A stretch of DNA of 32,338 bases from Bacteroidota bacterium (GTDB lineage Bacteria; Bacteroidota; Ignavibacteria; Palsa-1295): the NCBI GenBank assembly GCA_021825235.1, contig JAKAIL010000010.1:1-32338 (forward strand), given 5' to 3'. A program made the position numbers and the translations under genes. Positions 6,497-15,390 of this stretch are shown here, one piece after another; within the stretch, counting starts at the first letter, position 1, and each line of letters begins with the position of its first letter. A model generated the notes under the pieces. That model saw only the letters and a program-made list of their open reading frames with translations, ran no database searches and was not told the DNA's origin.

Positions 6497-7561
6497 GTGG
6501 GGAATCGTTCGTTGCTCCTGCTTTCCATGGCCGATCCTGCCACCGATCGCCGTGCCCAAAACTTCAAACGGTTTTTCGAACAATCGGGATGGAGCGTAGA
6601 AATAATCTCAATTTCGCTGAGGACAACCCGAGGCCCAAAGCGATTTCTGGAATATGACCAGGCCCTTGCGCGGGCTGTTCGAAATCGGTTTGCAGATGTT
6701 GTCATGGCCTGCGATCTTTTTTCGCTTACTCAGGCCCGGAGGATGAAGAACCTCAGCAACGCAAAAGTCCTTCTCTATGATGCTCGGGAAGTTTATACAG
6801 AACTTCCTCATGTCGCTGATCATCCGATTAAAAAATGGATTTGGCGAAGGCTCGAACGGCGAGGATTGATGGAGACTGATTTCGTCATCGTTACGGGTCC
6901 ACGGGATGTGCAGGCTATCTGCAATGTCCATGATTTTTTACCACGGCCAGTAATGGTTCGGAATCTTCCCTGGCATGAAGATAATCTCGAACGAGATCGA
7001 TCGTTGCTGACTCGCTTTGGAATTCCACCAGATGTGACTGTAGCGGTATATGTTGGTGGCCTGCAAGAGGGCCGGGGACTTCCGAAATTGGTTCAGGTTT
7101 TTCAGGCATTGCCGGAGAAGCATCTGCTGCTTATTGGCGATGGGAAATTAAGACAGGGGCTTGAATTGATGGCAACGCCGAATGTTCATTTTGCCGGAGC
7201 AGTCCCCGCTGAGGAAGCAATGCGGCTGGTGGCTTCCTGTGACGCCGGAATATCGCTTATCGAGTCCATCTCACCCAGCTATGCATTGGGCCTACCGAGT
7301 AAGGTATTCGAATATATGATGAGCGGCATCCCGGTTGTTTCGAGCCGTCTCCTTCAAGTACTCGACTTATTTGAACGGGAGCAATGGATATTCTTTGTAG
7401 ATGTAAACGATCCGACTTCGATTCGAAGGGGGATAGAAAGCGCATTCGCTACTGGACATTCTCCCATTCGTGATAGGGAGCGTTCCCTTGCGCTTGCTGA
7501 ATATCATTTTGCGCATGATGCAGAAAAGCTACTAACGCTCCTCCGAACCATCCCTCTATAG
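6497..7561 (+). CDS. Glycosyltransferase family 4-like
   Basis: A 354-aa GT-B protein. The N-terminal acceptor half contains DPATDRRAQNFKRFFEQSGW and DVVMACDLFSLTQARRM. The C-terminal donor half (from ~175) contains VAVYVGGLQEGRGLPKLV, KHLLLIGDGKLRQGLE and SKVFEYMMSGIPVVSS, the last carrying the E-x-M-x-x-G-x-P-V-V pattern typical of nucleotide-sugar binding in GT4 enzymes. The start is GTG at 6497, one base after the upstream stop, so translation is probably coupled. It would transfer a sugar from a nucleotide donor to an envelope acceptor; donor and acceptor are not determinable. Confidence 0.85.
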   Translation: MGNRSLLLLSMADPATDRRAQNFKRFFEQSGWSVEIISISLRTTRGPKRFLEYDQALARAVRNRFADVVMACDLFSLTQARRMKNLSNAKVLLYDAREVYTELPHVADHPIKKWIWRRLERRGLMETDFVIVTGPRDVQAICNVHDFLPRPVMVRNLPWHEDNLERDRSLLTRFGIPPDVTVAVYVGGLQEGRGLPKLVQVFQALPEKHLLLIGDGKLRQGLELMATPNVHFAGAVPAEEAMRLVASCDAGISLIESISPSYALGLPSKVFEYMMSGIPVVSSRLLQVLDLFEREQWIFFVDVNDPTSIRRGIESAFATGHSPIRDRERSLALAEYHFAHDAEKLLTLLRTIPL

Positions 7562-7562
7562 C

Positions 7563-8432
7563 GTGGTCTATTTCTATCTCATCCTTCAGCAGCTTATTGG
7601 CAGCACCACGCATTTGGTTGCGCAGGATGTTACGCAGAGCGTCGATCCTGGGTTACTCTTACTACTCCGGTCACTGGGAGCGGCGTCAGCATTTTTCGTG
7701 CTGTTGCTTTTTACGGAGCGGCGATGGAACGTCTTCAGCCGCATCGCCCGTAAAGATATTGGGCGATTGGTTCTGTTGGGCCTGCTCAATGTTCCGCTCA
7801 ACCAATTGCTGTATCTTTATGGCATAAAATATACCACTCCGGAAAATAGTGCGCTGCTATATTCACTTACTCCGGCCTTGGTATTTCTCTTTACAGCTAT
7901 ACGGCATAGTGAGAGGCCCTCTGGCAAGAAGGCGCTTGGGATTGGCCTGGCGCTGATCGGGGCAGTGGTTGTTATGTTCGATCAGGGTGCCCAGTTTGCG
8001 TCCAAACATACCGAAGGTAATATACTGATCTTTATCGCGGTCATTGCATGGTCTCTTTTCACGATGTTGGGCCGTTCAGTCGTATTGAAATATGGTGCGT
8101 TTTATGTAACGGCAGTCAACATGATTTTTGGTGCCTTATTATATCTGCCCTTTGGATTGCTTACCGGTCATTTTTCAGATGTTTCGGGATTTTCTGGAAT
8201 TTCTTGGACGGAAGTGGCTTATCTCATACTATTTGCTTCGGTACTAAACTACTTGTTATGGTATGCTGCTTTAGCTCGGCTCGAAGCTACACGCGTAGCT
8301 GTATTTCAGAATCTGCAGCCAATCATAACTACAGCGATGGCGCTTTATTTTGGGCGTGCCGTGTTAACATTACAATTTGTCGGCGGTGGATCACTCGCGC
8401 TTATCGGAGTGCTAGTAGTCGAACTCGCTTAA
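7563..8432 (+). CDS. EamA/DMT-superfamily transporter
   Basis: This 289-aa protein has about ten hydrophobic helices arranged as two EamA repeats. The first includes RSLGAASAFFVLLLF and PLNQLLYLYGIKYTTPENSA; the second begins around the ILIFIAVIAWSLFTMLGRS helix and ends with FQNLQPIITTAMALYFG. The signature N-Q-L-L-Y and P-x-x-x-x-L segments fit drug/metabolite transporters. The start is GTG at 7563, one base beyond the glycosyltransferase stop, making it the third gene of the operon. In this context it may move a lipid-linked intermediate or small metabolite across the inner membrane, but EamA proteins also export amino acids and other metabolites. It ends 14 bases before the convergent phosphoesterase. 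Confidence 0.85.
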   Translation: MVYFYLILQQLIGSTTHLVAQDVTQSVDPGLLLLLRSLGAASAFFVLLLFTERRWNVFSRIARKDIGRLVLLGLLNVPLNQLLYLYGIKYTTPENSALLYSLTPALVFLFTAIRHSERPSGKKALGIGLALIGAVVVMFDQGAQFASKHTEGNILIFIAVIAWSLFTMLGRSVVLKYGAFYVTAVNMIFGALLYLPFGLLTGHFSDVSGFSGISWTEVAYLILFASVLNYLLWYAALARLEATRVAVFQNLQPIITTAMALYFGRAVLTLQFVGGGSLALIGVLVVELA

Positions 8433-8446
8433 TCTTGGTAATATTC

Positions 8447-9271
8447 TTATGCGCTTGGAACCCAACCACCATCGGTATGGCGAAAATGGTCTTCCGCAGA
8501 AGGCTCGAATTTCTCCTTTTCAACACTCCAGAGCATTCGAGTGATGGTTATTGCGTCAGAGTTGGTCCAGATTATATTAAACGAATTCACCTCGCGAGAG
8601 GAACGAAACGAAGTGGCCGTACCGGCTTGGATAACCAACGCTCCGTAACCTTCGATTTTATATCGTTCGGCTGTCGTACGGGCAAAAATTCGGTGTAAGT
8701 GGCCGGCAAGCAATAGGTCGACTCCGCATTCCGCGAGCACTTTCATGGCACGGCCTGCTCGATTAATCAACTGGCGTTTGTCAGTGTAGCCATCCGGCAG
8801 ATCGAAGGGATGATGCGTAACGAGCATTTTTATGTGATCGCTGGGGATAGGACATAGTTTCTCTCGCACATACACGAGTTGTTCACGATTAATATGTCCA
8901 TATTTCGTGCTTCGAGAACGCGCTGTATTGATACCAACTACAGCGATTTCCTGATCGTCATAAGTGGGGTAGAGGTTGCTTGCAATGTATTTTTTGAAGC
9001 GAGCGAATGGGCTGGTCAATCGTTCGAGCGGGTTCCAAAGAGGAATATCATGGTTGCCAGGCACAACAATTTGCGGTTCAGGAAGCGATGAAAGGAAGGC
9101 TCGTGCTTCGAGATATTCCCGCTTGCGGGCCAGTTGCGTTAAGTCACCACTTGCGATGACAAGGTCTGGGTTAGCCTCATGTACTGCCCGGATGAGCGGG
9201 ATAATGGTCCGCTCATCTGTTTTACCGAAGTGAATATCAGAAATATGGACAATGACTCTCACAAGGAGCAT
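8447..9271 (-). CDS. Calcineurin-like metallophosphoesterase (CpdA-like)
   Basis: All five metal-binding blocks of the family are present in order: SDIHFGK, GDLTQLA, GNHD, VTHHP and AGHLHR. This order and spacing fit class III cyclic-nucleotide phosphodiesterase/CpdA-type enzymes, which use a dinuclear metal centre. The natural substrate is uncertain: cyclic nucleotides, nucleotide-lipids or other phosphodiesters are all possible. I chose ATG at 9271 (MLLVRVIVHISDIHFG). The track's longer form starts at a TTG and adds 12 residues ahead of the usual first beta strand. The product has no signal peptide, so it is likely cytoplasmic. It is divergent from the PAP2 gene over roughly 80 bases. Confidence 0.88.
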   Translation of the reverse strand: MLLVRVIVHISDIHFGKTDERTIIPLIRAVHEANPDLVIASGDLTQLARKREYLEARAFLSSLPEPQIVVPGNHDIPLWNPLERLTSPFARFKKYIASNLYPTYDDQEIAVVGINTARSRSTKYGHINREQLVYVREKLCPIPSDHIKMLVTHHPFDLPDGYTDKRQLINRAGRAMKVLAECGVDLLLAGHLHRIFARTTAERYKIEGYGALVIQAGTATSFRSSREVNSFNIIWTNSDAITITRMLWSVEKEKFEPSAEDHFRHTDGGWVPSA

Positions 9272-9355
9272 CTCATCAATATCCGCGCCGAGGAAACAGT
9301 GTGACAATTTTTAAAGGGGCTTACTTTTGCATGGCTCTTGTTTAGCACTTCATTG

Positions 9356-10123
9356 ATGACAGCCAATGTAGAGCAGCACCATCCAATCGAGCAGTTGACA
9401 ACGCGCCGTGTGGAGCGACTGCTTAAAATTTTGACATCCTATTATTTTATTGCACTGGCAATCGGGGCTTCGTTCGCGTATCTTTTTGGCTGGCTTGCCG
9501 ACGAAGTAACAGAGAATGAGTTCGGCGTCGATAATGCGGCAATTCTTCTTCATATCCACTCATTTCGTACTCCGATGCTCGATCGGTTCGCGTTCGATCT
9601 TACATTCCTTGGTTCCGCACTTGGCATTATCATACTCTCCGCATTAATTATTGGTGGGCTCTGGCTTTTGAAGCGATACGTGGAGATTGGAATGTACGCA
9701 GCCGTTTTGATCGGTGCTTCCGTTATGGTGGTTACGTTAAAATTGTTTTTTCATCAGTTACGACCGCAAGTATTTCCGCCGCTCGTTCACGAAACCAGTT
9801 ATAGTTTTCCGAGTGGGCATTCCCTTACCTCGTTTGCTGTGTGGGGCTTTGTTGCATGGTGGATCGTTTCGCTCGATCCCAAACAGCTTTGGCGATGGCT
9901 GCTCGGATTACTGAGCGTTATGGTTGCAGCCTTGGTGGCGCTTAGCCGATTGTATTTGGGAGTGCATTGGCCCACGGATGTTTTAGCCGGATTTTTTCTC
10001 GGATTTGGATGGGTAGCGGTCTGCGCCCTCGGGCATCGATGGCTTACGCGGCATGCTCGGCAGGAGCGTCGCGAGCAATTATATCAACGTCGCCTGCGTC
10101 ATCATTGGCCTCGAATGACTTAA
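9356..10123 (+). CDS. PAP2-family membrane phosphatase
   Basis: This 255-aa membrane protein carries the complete acid-phosphatase signature: KLFFHQLRP (K-x6-R-P), YSFPSGHS (PSGH) and SRLYLGVHWPTD (SR-x5-H-x3-D). Five to six hydrophobic helices surround these motifs. Such enzymes dephosphorylate undecaprenyl pyrophosphate or phosphatidic/phosphatidylglycerol phosphate at the periplasmic face. The C-terminus is basic and cytoplasmic (RHARQERREQLYQRRLRHH). ATG at 9356 is preferred; the track's start is an upstream TTG. It ends two bases before the stop of the convergent MFS gene. The proximity to the FemAB/GT/EamA operon would suit lipid-carrier recycling, which is inference. Confidence 0.9.
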   Translation: MTANVEQHHPIEQLTTRRVERLLKILTSYYFIALAIGASFAYLFGWLADEVTENEFGVDNAAILLHIHSFRTPMLDRFAFDLTFLGSALGIIILSALIIGGLWLLKRYVEIGMYAAVLIGASVMVVTLKLFFHQLRPQVFPPLVHETSYSFPSGHSLTSFAVWGFVAWWIVSLDPKQLWRWLLGLLSVMVAALVALSRLYLGVHWPTDVLAGFFLGFGWVAVCALGHRWLTRHARQERREQLYQRRLRHHWPRMT

Positions 10124-10125
10124 TC

Positions 10126-11385
10126 CTATGTTTCGATGTAGTCTAATTCCTTTCCAAAGGTTTCTCCGAGTCCCCAAAGCGAGGCGATAGCAATAAGGAG
10201 CGTAGCGGCTCCGACGATGGCTGCAGCATCGATCAGCGAAGCTTTTGGCTCGAAGCTTAATGCGAAGAGGGACTTGAGCCATTCGAATACCAGGGCAATC
10301 GGCACGAGGGCGCCGCGCACAAAGTTGGGAACGGTTATTGCAACCGTGGTGCGGAGATTAGTACCAAATTGCTCGGCAGCAATGGTAACGAAAAGCGCCC
10401 AGTATCCGCTTGCAATGCCCATCATGGCGCAAATTGCATAAAACACTTGCGGTGTGGAATGACCTTGCATAAAATATGCGGCCACCAGAGCTGCGGCTGC
10501 TACCAGGAATATCAGCACTACTTTTTTTCTGCTTTTCAGTGCCTGGCTCATGCTGCCGCTTGCTAAGTTACCTATCGTGAGCCCAAGATAGAACCAAAAG
10601 ATAGCCGCACCACCGGTGTTCACTCCGGTTACTCCGAGCGCTTTCGATAGCTCTGGCGCTATCGTCATAAGAATTCCCACGAGATACCACGTAGGTAGTC
10701 CGATCAGAATGCACCGAACATACTTGCCGAATCGTTTCCGATTCGCAAATAAACTCAAAAAGCTTCCTCGACGAACGTTCGTAATTGCGATCTTGACATA
10801 CATGCCGGATTCCACGATGCCGATCCGTAGCAAAAGGAGAACGATTCCCAATCCGCCACCGAACAAGAAGCAGGTTTGCCATCCAAAAACATTTGCAATT
10901 ACAAACGCAACCAGCGCTCCCGCGACGCCGACCGAGGTAACCAAAGCTGTTCCATATCCACGGTATTCTTTCGACAGTAGCTCCGAGACGAGCGTTACAC
11001 CGGCGCCCAATTCACCGGCAAGGCCAATTCCGGAAATGAACCGTAGTGCGGCATATTGTGGCACCGTTTGTACATACGCGTTTGCAATATTCGCAAGCGA
11101 ATATAAGATGATGCTTCCAAACAGGACGGAGAGCCTGCCGCGTTTGTCTCCCAGAATGCCCCACACGATACCGCCGATGAGCATTCCGACCATCTGCACA
11201 TTAAGTAGATAGATGCCAGTGTTAAGCACGGCCGTATCCGAAAGGCCAAGTGATTTTAGGCTTGGGACCCGAATGATTGAAAAGAGGACAAGGTCGTAGA
11301 TATCGACAAAATATCCAAGCGCCGAGACAATTACGGCAGCGCTGAATAGGCTCTTAAAAAGCGAACGCCGAGCGTGAGAATCCAT
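10126..11385 (-). CDS. MFS transporter (metabolite:H+ symporter-like)
   Basis: This 419-aa protein has twelve predicted helices. The MFS loop 2-3 motif appears as GDKRGRLSVLFGS, and an ISGIGLAGELGAGVTLVSEL helix with LLSKEYRGYGTALV follows. These match the sugar-porter/MHS branch of the superfamily, whose members import carboxylates, sugars or other organic acids. The substrate is not evident. The gene lies 131 bases downstream of the 2-oxoacid oxidoreductase cluster on the same strand, so it might supply or export a related carboxylate. The spacing also allows its own promoter. The product ends LDYIET. Confidence 0.85.
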   Translation of the reverse strand: MDSHARRSLFKSLFSAAVIVSALGYFVDIYDLVLFSIIRVPSLKSLGLSDTAVLNTGIYLLNVQMVGMLIGGIVWGILGDKRGRLSVLFGSIILYSLANIANAYVQTVPQYAALRFISGIGLAGELGAGVTLVSELLSKEYRGYGTALVTSVGVAGALVAFVIANVFGWQTCFLFGGGLGIVLLLLRIGIVESGMYVKIAITNVRRGSFLSLFANRKRFGKYVRCILIGLPTWYLVGILMTIAPELSKALGVTGVNTGGAAIFWFYLGLTIGNLASGSMSQALKSRKKVVLIFLVAAAALVAAYFMQGHSTPQVFYAICAMMGIASGYWALFVTIAAEQFGTNLRTTVAITVPNFVRGALVPIALVFEWLKSLFALSFEPKASLIDAAAIVGAATLLIAIASLWGLGETFGKELDYIET

Positions 11386-11516
11386 ATAGAATCGTGGGTA
11401 CTACAATAAATCATTTCAAAAATACGAAATATAGTGGAGACTATCTCATATTCTACATCCAATTGTTATCCGTTGTTATTGACCCAGCGATGAAGTATTC
11501 GGATAGGATCGAAGTG

Positions 11517-13169
11517 TTAAATCACTTCCGGAACCATTTCCATTGCACCCGCCGGGCATTCGGCTACGCAAATACCACAGCCTTTGCAATAATCGTAGTT
11601 GATTTCGAAGCGGCCTTTGCCAGGTTCCATGCCGAGGTGCATTGGTAACTTTCGTATTGCGTTATCCGGGCAGACCGCGAGGCAGTTATCGCACTCGAAG
11701 CAATTCCCGCAGGACATGCAACGGCGTGCTTCAAAGAGTGCATTTGTCTCATCCAGTCCGCCAAACACTTCTTCGAAGGTTGTGCGGCGCCGCAGCATCT
11801 CGAGCGTCGGCTGAACAGCCTTCTCTGCATCCGAATAGTACCACGTATTAAGTTTCTCGGCAGTAGCAAGAGTATGTTTCTCTTTTACCGAGAATTCTTT
11901 TCCTCGAAGATATGCATCGATATTACGTGCGGCCTTTTTGCCATGCCCAACCGCGACGGTAATCGTTCGCTCGGAGGGGACCATATCGCCCCCAGCGAAT
12001 AGGCCTGGGAACCCAGTCATCATGTTGGAGTCAACACTCACAATTCCATCCTTGTCGTTTTTAATACCGGGAATACCGGTTGTAATGCTGGTGTCAACAT
12101 CTTGTCCAAGTGCCAGCACGACCATATCACCGGAAATCACCTCGAATTCGCCCGTAGGTTGAGGATACCCATCGCTATCGAGTTTCATCTTCTCGATTGT
12201 GATGGTTTCATCACTCAAATGCTTGATGGTTTCGAGCCACCGAAATTGAATTCCTTCCTCGATGGCCTCTTCTACTTCGAATGCATGCGCCGGCATTTTT
12301 TCTTTGGTCCGCCGATAGACAATAATTGATTCTCCGCCGAGTCGTTTCGCCGAACGGGCAACATCCAACGCGGTATTGCCGCCGCCATAGACGATAACCC
12401 GGCGACCGATTAATGCACCCTTGTCGCTTGAGTTTTCAGAATCGCGAAGCATGTGAAGCGCATCGAGCACTCGTCCTGCATCGGGGGAAGGAATATCGAC
12501 ATGTTTCGAAATGTGCGCTCCTATCGCAAGAAAGCAAGCATCGAAACTTTCCTTTTTCATCGCCGCTGGGATATCGCGTACCTTTTCATTCAACCGGAGT
12601 GTGACGCCCATATCGAGTATTCTCTGTACTTCGGCGTCGATAACATCCCGTGGCAACCGATACTCTGGAATTCCATACCGCATCATTCCGCCAGCTTTAG
12701 CTTCAGCTTCGACAATCGTTACTGAATGCCCTAAGCGGGCGAGATGATAAGCAGCCGATAGTCCGCTCGGCCCACCACCTACTATGAGTATGCGCTTACC
12801 ACTCTTTTCCGTAGCAATCTTTATGTGCCAACCTTCGGCGATGGCACGGTCTCCAAGGAACCGTTCTACGGAGTGAATGCTAACGGCTTCATCCACCGTT
12901 GCGCGATTGCAGGCTGTTTCACAGGGATGGTAACATGCTCGCCCCATAATTGCCGGGAATGGATTATTTCGCATAATCTCTTCCCATGCTTCTTGATAAT
13001 CAGCCTCTTCGGCATGATAAAGCCAATTCTGAACATTTTCTCCTGCTGGGCATGCGTTGTTGCATGGAGGGAGGAAATCTGCATATTGCGGGCGCTCGGT
13101 GCGCCAGGCTCCTGTGTGATTTTCAAGGCTGGAACCGACTGGCAAGGAGATCGCGAAGTGCCTCGTCAT
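11517..13169 (-). CDS. GltD-like FAD/NAD(P) oxidoreductase with two-cluster ferredoxin tail
   Basis: This 550-aa protein has three parts. The N-terminal cysteine region (PPCNNACPAGENVQNW, then GRACYHPCETACNR) is the Fe-S domain of glutamate-synthase small subunits. The FAD Rossmann fold is ILIVGGGPSGLSAAYHLARL and the NAD(P) fold is VIVYGGGNTALDVARSAKR. The C-terminal ~90 residues carry CMSCGNCFECDNCLAVCP and CKGCGICVAECP, two 4Fe-4S ferredoxin motifs. It starts in an ATGA overlap with the beta-subunit gene, so it is translated with the 2-oxoacid oxidoreductase. The likely role is to pass electrons between that enzyme and NAD(P)H, replacing a separate delta (ferredoxin) subunit. No glutamate synthase large subunit is present, which argues against GOGAT. 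Confidence 0.9.
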   Translation of the reverse strand: MTRHFAISLPVGSSLENHTGAWRTERPQYADFLPPCNNACPAGENVQNWLYHAEEADYQEAWEEIMRNNPFPAIMGRACYHPCETACNRATVDEAVSIHSVERFLGDRAIAEGWHIKIATEKSGKRILIVGGGPSGLSAAYHLARLGHSVTIVEAEAKAGGMMRYGIPEYRLPRDVIDAEVQRILDMGVTLRLNEKVRDIPAAMKKESFDACFLAIGAHISKHVDIPSPDAGRVLDALHMLRDSENSSDKGALIGRRVIVYGGGNTALDVARSAKRLGGESIIVYRRTKEKMPAHAFEVEEAIEEGIQFRWLETIKHLSDETITIEKMKLDSDGYPQPTGEFEVISGDMVVLALGQDVDTSITTGIPGIKNDKDGIVSVDSNMMTGFPGLFAGGDMVPSERTITVAVGHGKKAARNIDAYLRGKEFSVKEKHTLATAEKLNTWYYSDAEKAVQPTLEMLRRRTTFEEVFGGLDETNALFEARRCMSCGNCFECDNCLAVCPDNAIRKLPMHLGMEPGKGRFEINYDYCKGCGICVAECPAGAMEMVPEVI

Positions 13170-14209
13170 GCGTTGGCCTCTTCGTGGATAAGATGGTAGC
13201 GCTCGATATTCTTATTGGCAATCGCCTGCAACGCGGAGAGTCGTTCTTCGTCGCGTTTTGGTTTGAACAGGTGGGCAAAGCGCCCTTGGGTCATTAAATA
13301 TTCTTCAACAGGTATTTGTCGTCGAATAGGCGATGAGTGAATAACTTCGCCGTGCTCTGCCTCAAAGAGTGGCCATACGCCAGACTCTACAGCAAGCCGA
13401 GCTACGCGAATCGTATCTCGGGTCGCATGTGCCCATCCCAACGGGCAAGGAACGAAAATGTGAATATAGCGAGCCCCATGAATGGACATCGCCTTCGTAA
13501 CCTTCTCTTCCAGATCGTGAAGATTGGCTACGCTGGCGGTGGCTACGTATGGAATGTTATGAGCCATGGCAATGCGTGGAACGTCTTTGCCGATTCCAAA
13601 GGGATTCCCGGGTGCTTTCCCGACTGCTGGAGTAGTAGCAGTCCTCGCGGTTGGTGGTGTAGCGCTTGATCGCTGTACTCCCGTATTCATATAACCTTGA
13701 TTGTCATAGCAAAGGTAGAGAACGTCATCGTTTCGCTCGAACATCCCGCTCAATGCGCCGAAACCAATGTCGGTAGTACCTCCATCGCCGCCCTGTGCAA
13801 CCACGCGAATGTGATCCTTGCCTTGTCTCCGCAATGCTGCTGCAACACCGGATGCCACCGCAGTAGCGTTCCCAAAGAGGGAGTGTAGCCAGGGAACCTG
13901 CCATGACGTTTCCGGATAGGGAGTCGAAAATACTTCGAGGCATCCCGTTGCGTTAACTGCTATAATGTTCCCGTTGGCAGCACGAATAGCAGCATCCAGC
14001 GCATAGCGTGCCCCGAGTGCTTCCCCGCAGCCCTGGCACGCACGGTGGCCGCAGGTGATCGCATTGGAACGTTCCTGAGAAGATTGTACCGTCCGAAGTT
14101 CCTTATCGAGCAGTCGGTTCCCAGCGGTAAAGGTGCCGGTTTGATAGAACTTTACCCTCGTTTGAACTCCGTCCACCGATGACTGTTCTTGTATTTTCGG
14201 TTCTATCAT
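13166..14209 (-). CDS. porB: Pyruvate/2-oxoacid:ferredoxin oxidoreductase beta subunit
   Basis: The protein shows the thiamine-diphosphate motif GGDGGTTDIGFGALSGMFER with the downstream YDNQGYMNTG, and the Fe-S cysteines CGHRACQGC plus a later Cys in FVPCPLGWAHA. These are the hallmarks of the beta subunit of heterotetrameric PFOR/VOR enzymes. It catalyses oxidative decarboxylation of a 2-oxoacid to acyl-CoA, or the reverse, with ferredoxin. I use ATG at 14209 (MIEPKIQEQ), which overlaps the porA stop as ATGA, rather than the track's longer start. The stop also overlaps the next gene as ATGA. Pyruvate is the most likely substrate, but isovalerate or 2-oxoglutarate cannot be excluded from sequence alone. 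Confidence 0.92.
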   Translation of the reverse strand: MIEPKIQEQSSVDGVQTRVKFYQTGTFTAGNRLLDKELRTVQSSQERSNAITCGHRACQGCGEALGARYALDAAIRAANGNIIAVNATGCLEVFSTPYPETSWQVPWLHSLFGNATAVASGVAAALRRQGKDHIRVVAQGGDGGTTDIGFGALSGMFERNDDVLYLCYDNQGYMNTGVQRSSATPPTARTATTPAVGKAPGNPFGIGKDVPRIAMAHNIPYVATASVANLHDLEEKVTKAMSIHGARYIHIFVPCPLGWAHATRDTIRVARLAVESGVWPLFEAEHGEVIHSSPIRRQIPVEEYLMTQGRFAHLFKPKRDEERLSALQAIANKNIERYHLIHEEANA

Positions 14210-15390
14210 GCGACTTCTGCTCCTAATTCGTTCTTGACCATATCCCAATTCAAATCCAGGAATGTAATTTCCGGTAACTCGCCGAGCGGCGCGCGCTCGA
14301 ATATCTTTTTGAGTGACGCTTTCGTAATGGGCCGGCCTCCTAATCCTGCAATAATAGTATGTACCGGAAGCAATCTATTTTCGAGGGCGAGCCGAATATC
14401 GGCCGCTAACGGTCCGCCCATTCCAGCGGTAATACTTCGATCGATAACGATTATCCGCTCGGCTCGCTTCAGTGCTTCGCGTACGGTATCGAAGGGGAAT
14501 GGGCGATAGCATGTAATAGCCATTACACCGATCGAATGGCCGTTCTTCCGCAATTCGTCGGCAACGTCGAGCACGGTGCCGACCACGGAACCCATTCCGA
14601 CTACCACAGTAGAAGCTCCTTCGAGATTATACGCATGGAAATATCCACCGGAATCTCGGCCAAACTGCTGGAGGAATTCTTCCGCAAGGGCCGGGATTCT
14701 TTTTAAAGCCTGTAATTGCTTATGATGTGCCAGATAACGGACTTCGGCAAAGGCTTCCGGTCCAACGAGTGCTCCCGCTGTTACCGGGTGTTCCGGGTCC
14801 AGTTCGTACGCTGGTTGAAACGGCCCGACGAACTTTGTAACCAAGGTTTCCTCCGGGATATCGAGTTGCTCGTAGGCATGGGTTAGGATAAATCCATCGA
14901 CACAGACCATAACCGGAGTTCCCAAGGACTCGGCAATACGAAATGCCTGAATGTGAAGATCGACGGCTTCCTGGTTGGTTTCGGCGAAGAGCATAACCCA
15001 TCCCGCATCGCGGAGTGCCATGGCATCGGAATGATCGTTCCAAATATTGATCGGTGCACCGATCGCGCGGGTTCCTAAGGTCATCACGATAGGCAGCCCC
15101 ATGCCGCTGGCATTATAGACTGCTTCTGTCATAAAAAGCAGGCCCTGGCTCGAAGTCGCCGTGTAGGAACGAACTCCTCCCGCCGACGAGCCGATTGCTA
15201 CGCTCATCGCGGCGAATTCGCTTTCGACGTTAATGAATTCACAGTCCGGAAGTTCCCCGGTTCGGACCATTTCGCCCAAGGCTTCGACAATATGGGTTTG
15301 GGGCGTAATAGGGTAGGCACAGACTACCTTCGGCCGGCAGAGGGCAACGGCTTCGGCCACGCCCCGAGACCCTTCAATCTGTTTCAGCAA
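14206..15390 (-). CDS. porA: Pyruvate/2-oxoacid:ferredoxin oxidoreductase alpha subunit
   Basis: This 394-aa alpha subunit contains CRPKVVCAYPITPQTHIVEAL, FINVESEFAAMSVAIGSSAGG and SYTATSSQGLLFMTEAVYNA, the conserved pyrimidine-binding and substrate core of PorA. GTRAIGAPINIWNDHSDAMA and MAITCYRPFPFDTVREAL are further family landmarks. The start is TTG at 15390, preceded by GGAGGA at good spacing. It lies inside the end of the gamma gene (7-base overlap), so ribosome-binding and overlap both support it. It partners the gamma and beta subunits on either side. Subunit order gamma-alpha-beta with overlaps implies stoichiometric synthesis. Confidence 0.93.
   Translation of the reverse strand: MLKQIEGSRGVAEAVALCRPKVVCAYPITPQTHIVEALGEMVRTGELPDCEFINVESEFAAMSVAIGSSAGGVRSYTATSSQGLLFMTEAVYNASGMGLPIVMTLGTRAIGAPINIWNDHSDAMALRDAGWVMLFAETNQEAVDLHIQAFRIAESLGTPVMVCVDGFILTHAYEQLDIPEETLVTKFVGPFQPAYELDPEHPVTAGALVGPEAFAEVRYLAHHKQLQALKRIPALAEEFLQQFGRDSGGYFHAYNLEGASTVVVGMGSVVGTVLDVADELRKNGHSIGVMAITCYRPFPFDTVREALKRAERIIVIDRSITAGMGGPLAADIRLALENRLLPVHTIIAGLGGRPITKASLKKIFERAPLGELPEITFLDLNWDMVKNELGAEVA

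Noticed and set aside
11517-13169. Assignment as glutamate synthase small subunit (gltD)
   Set aside because: No large subunit is nearby, the gene overlaps the 2-oxoacid oxidoreductase genes, and the protein carries an extra ferredoxin tail.
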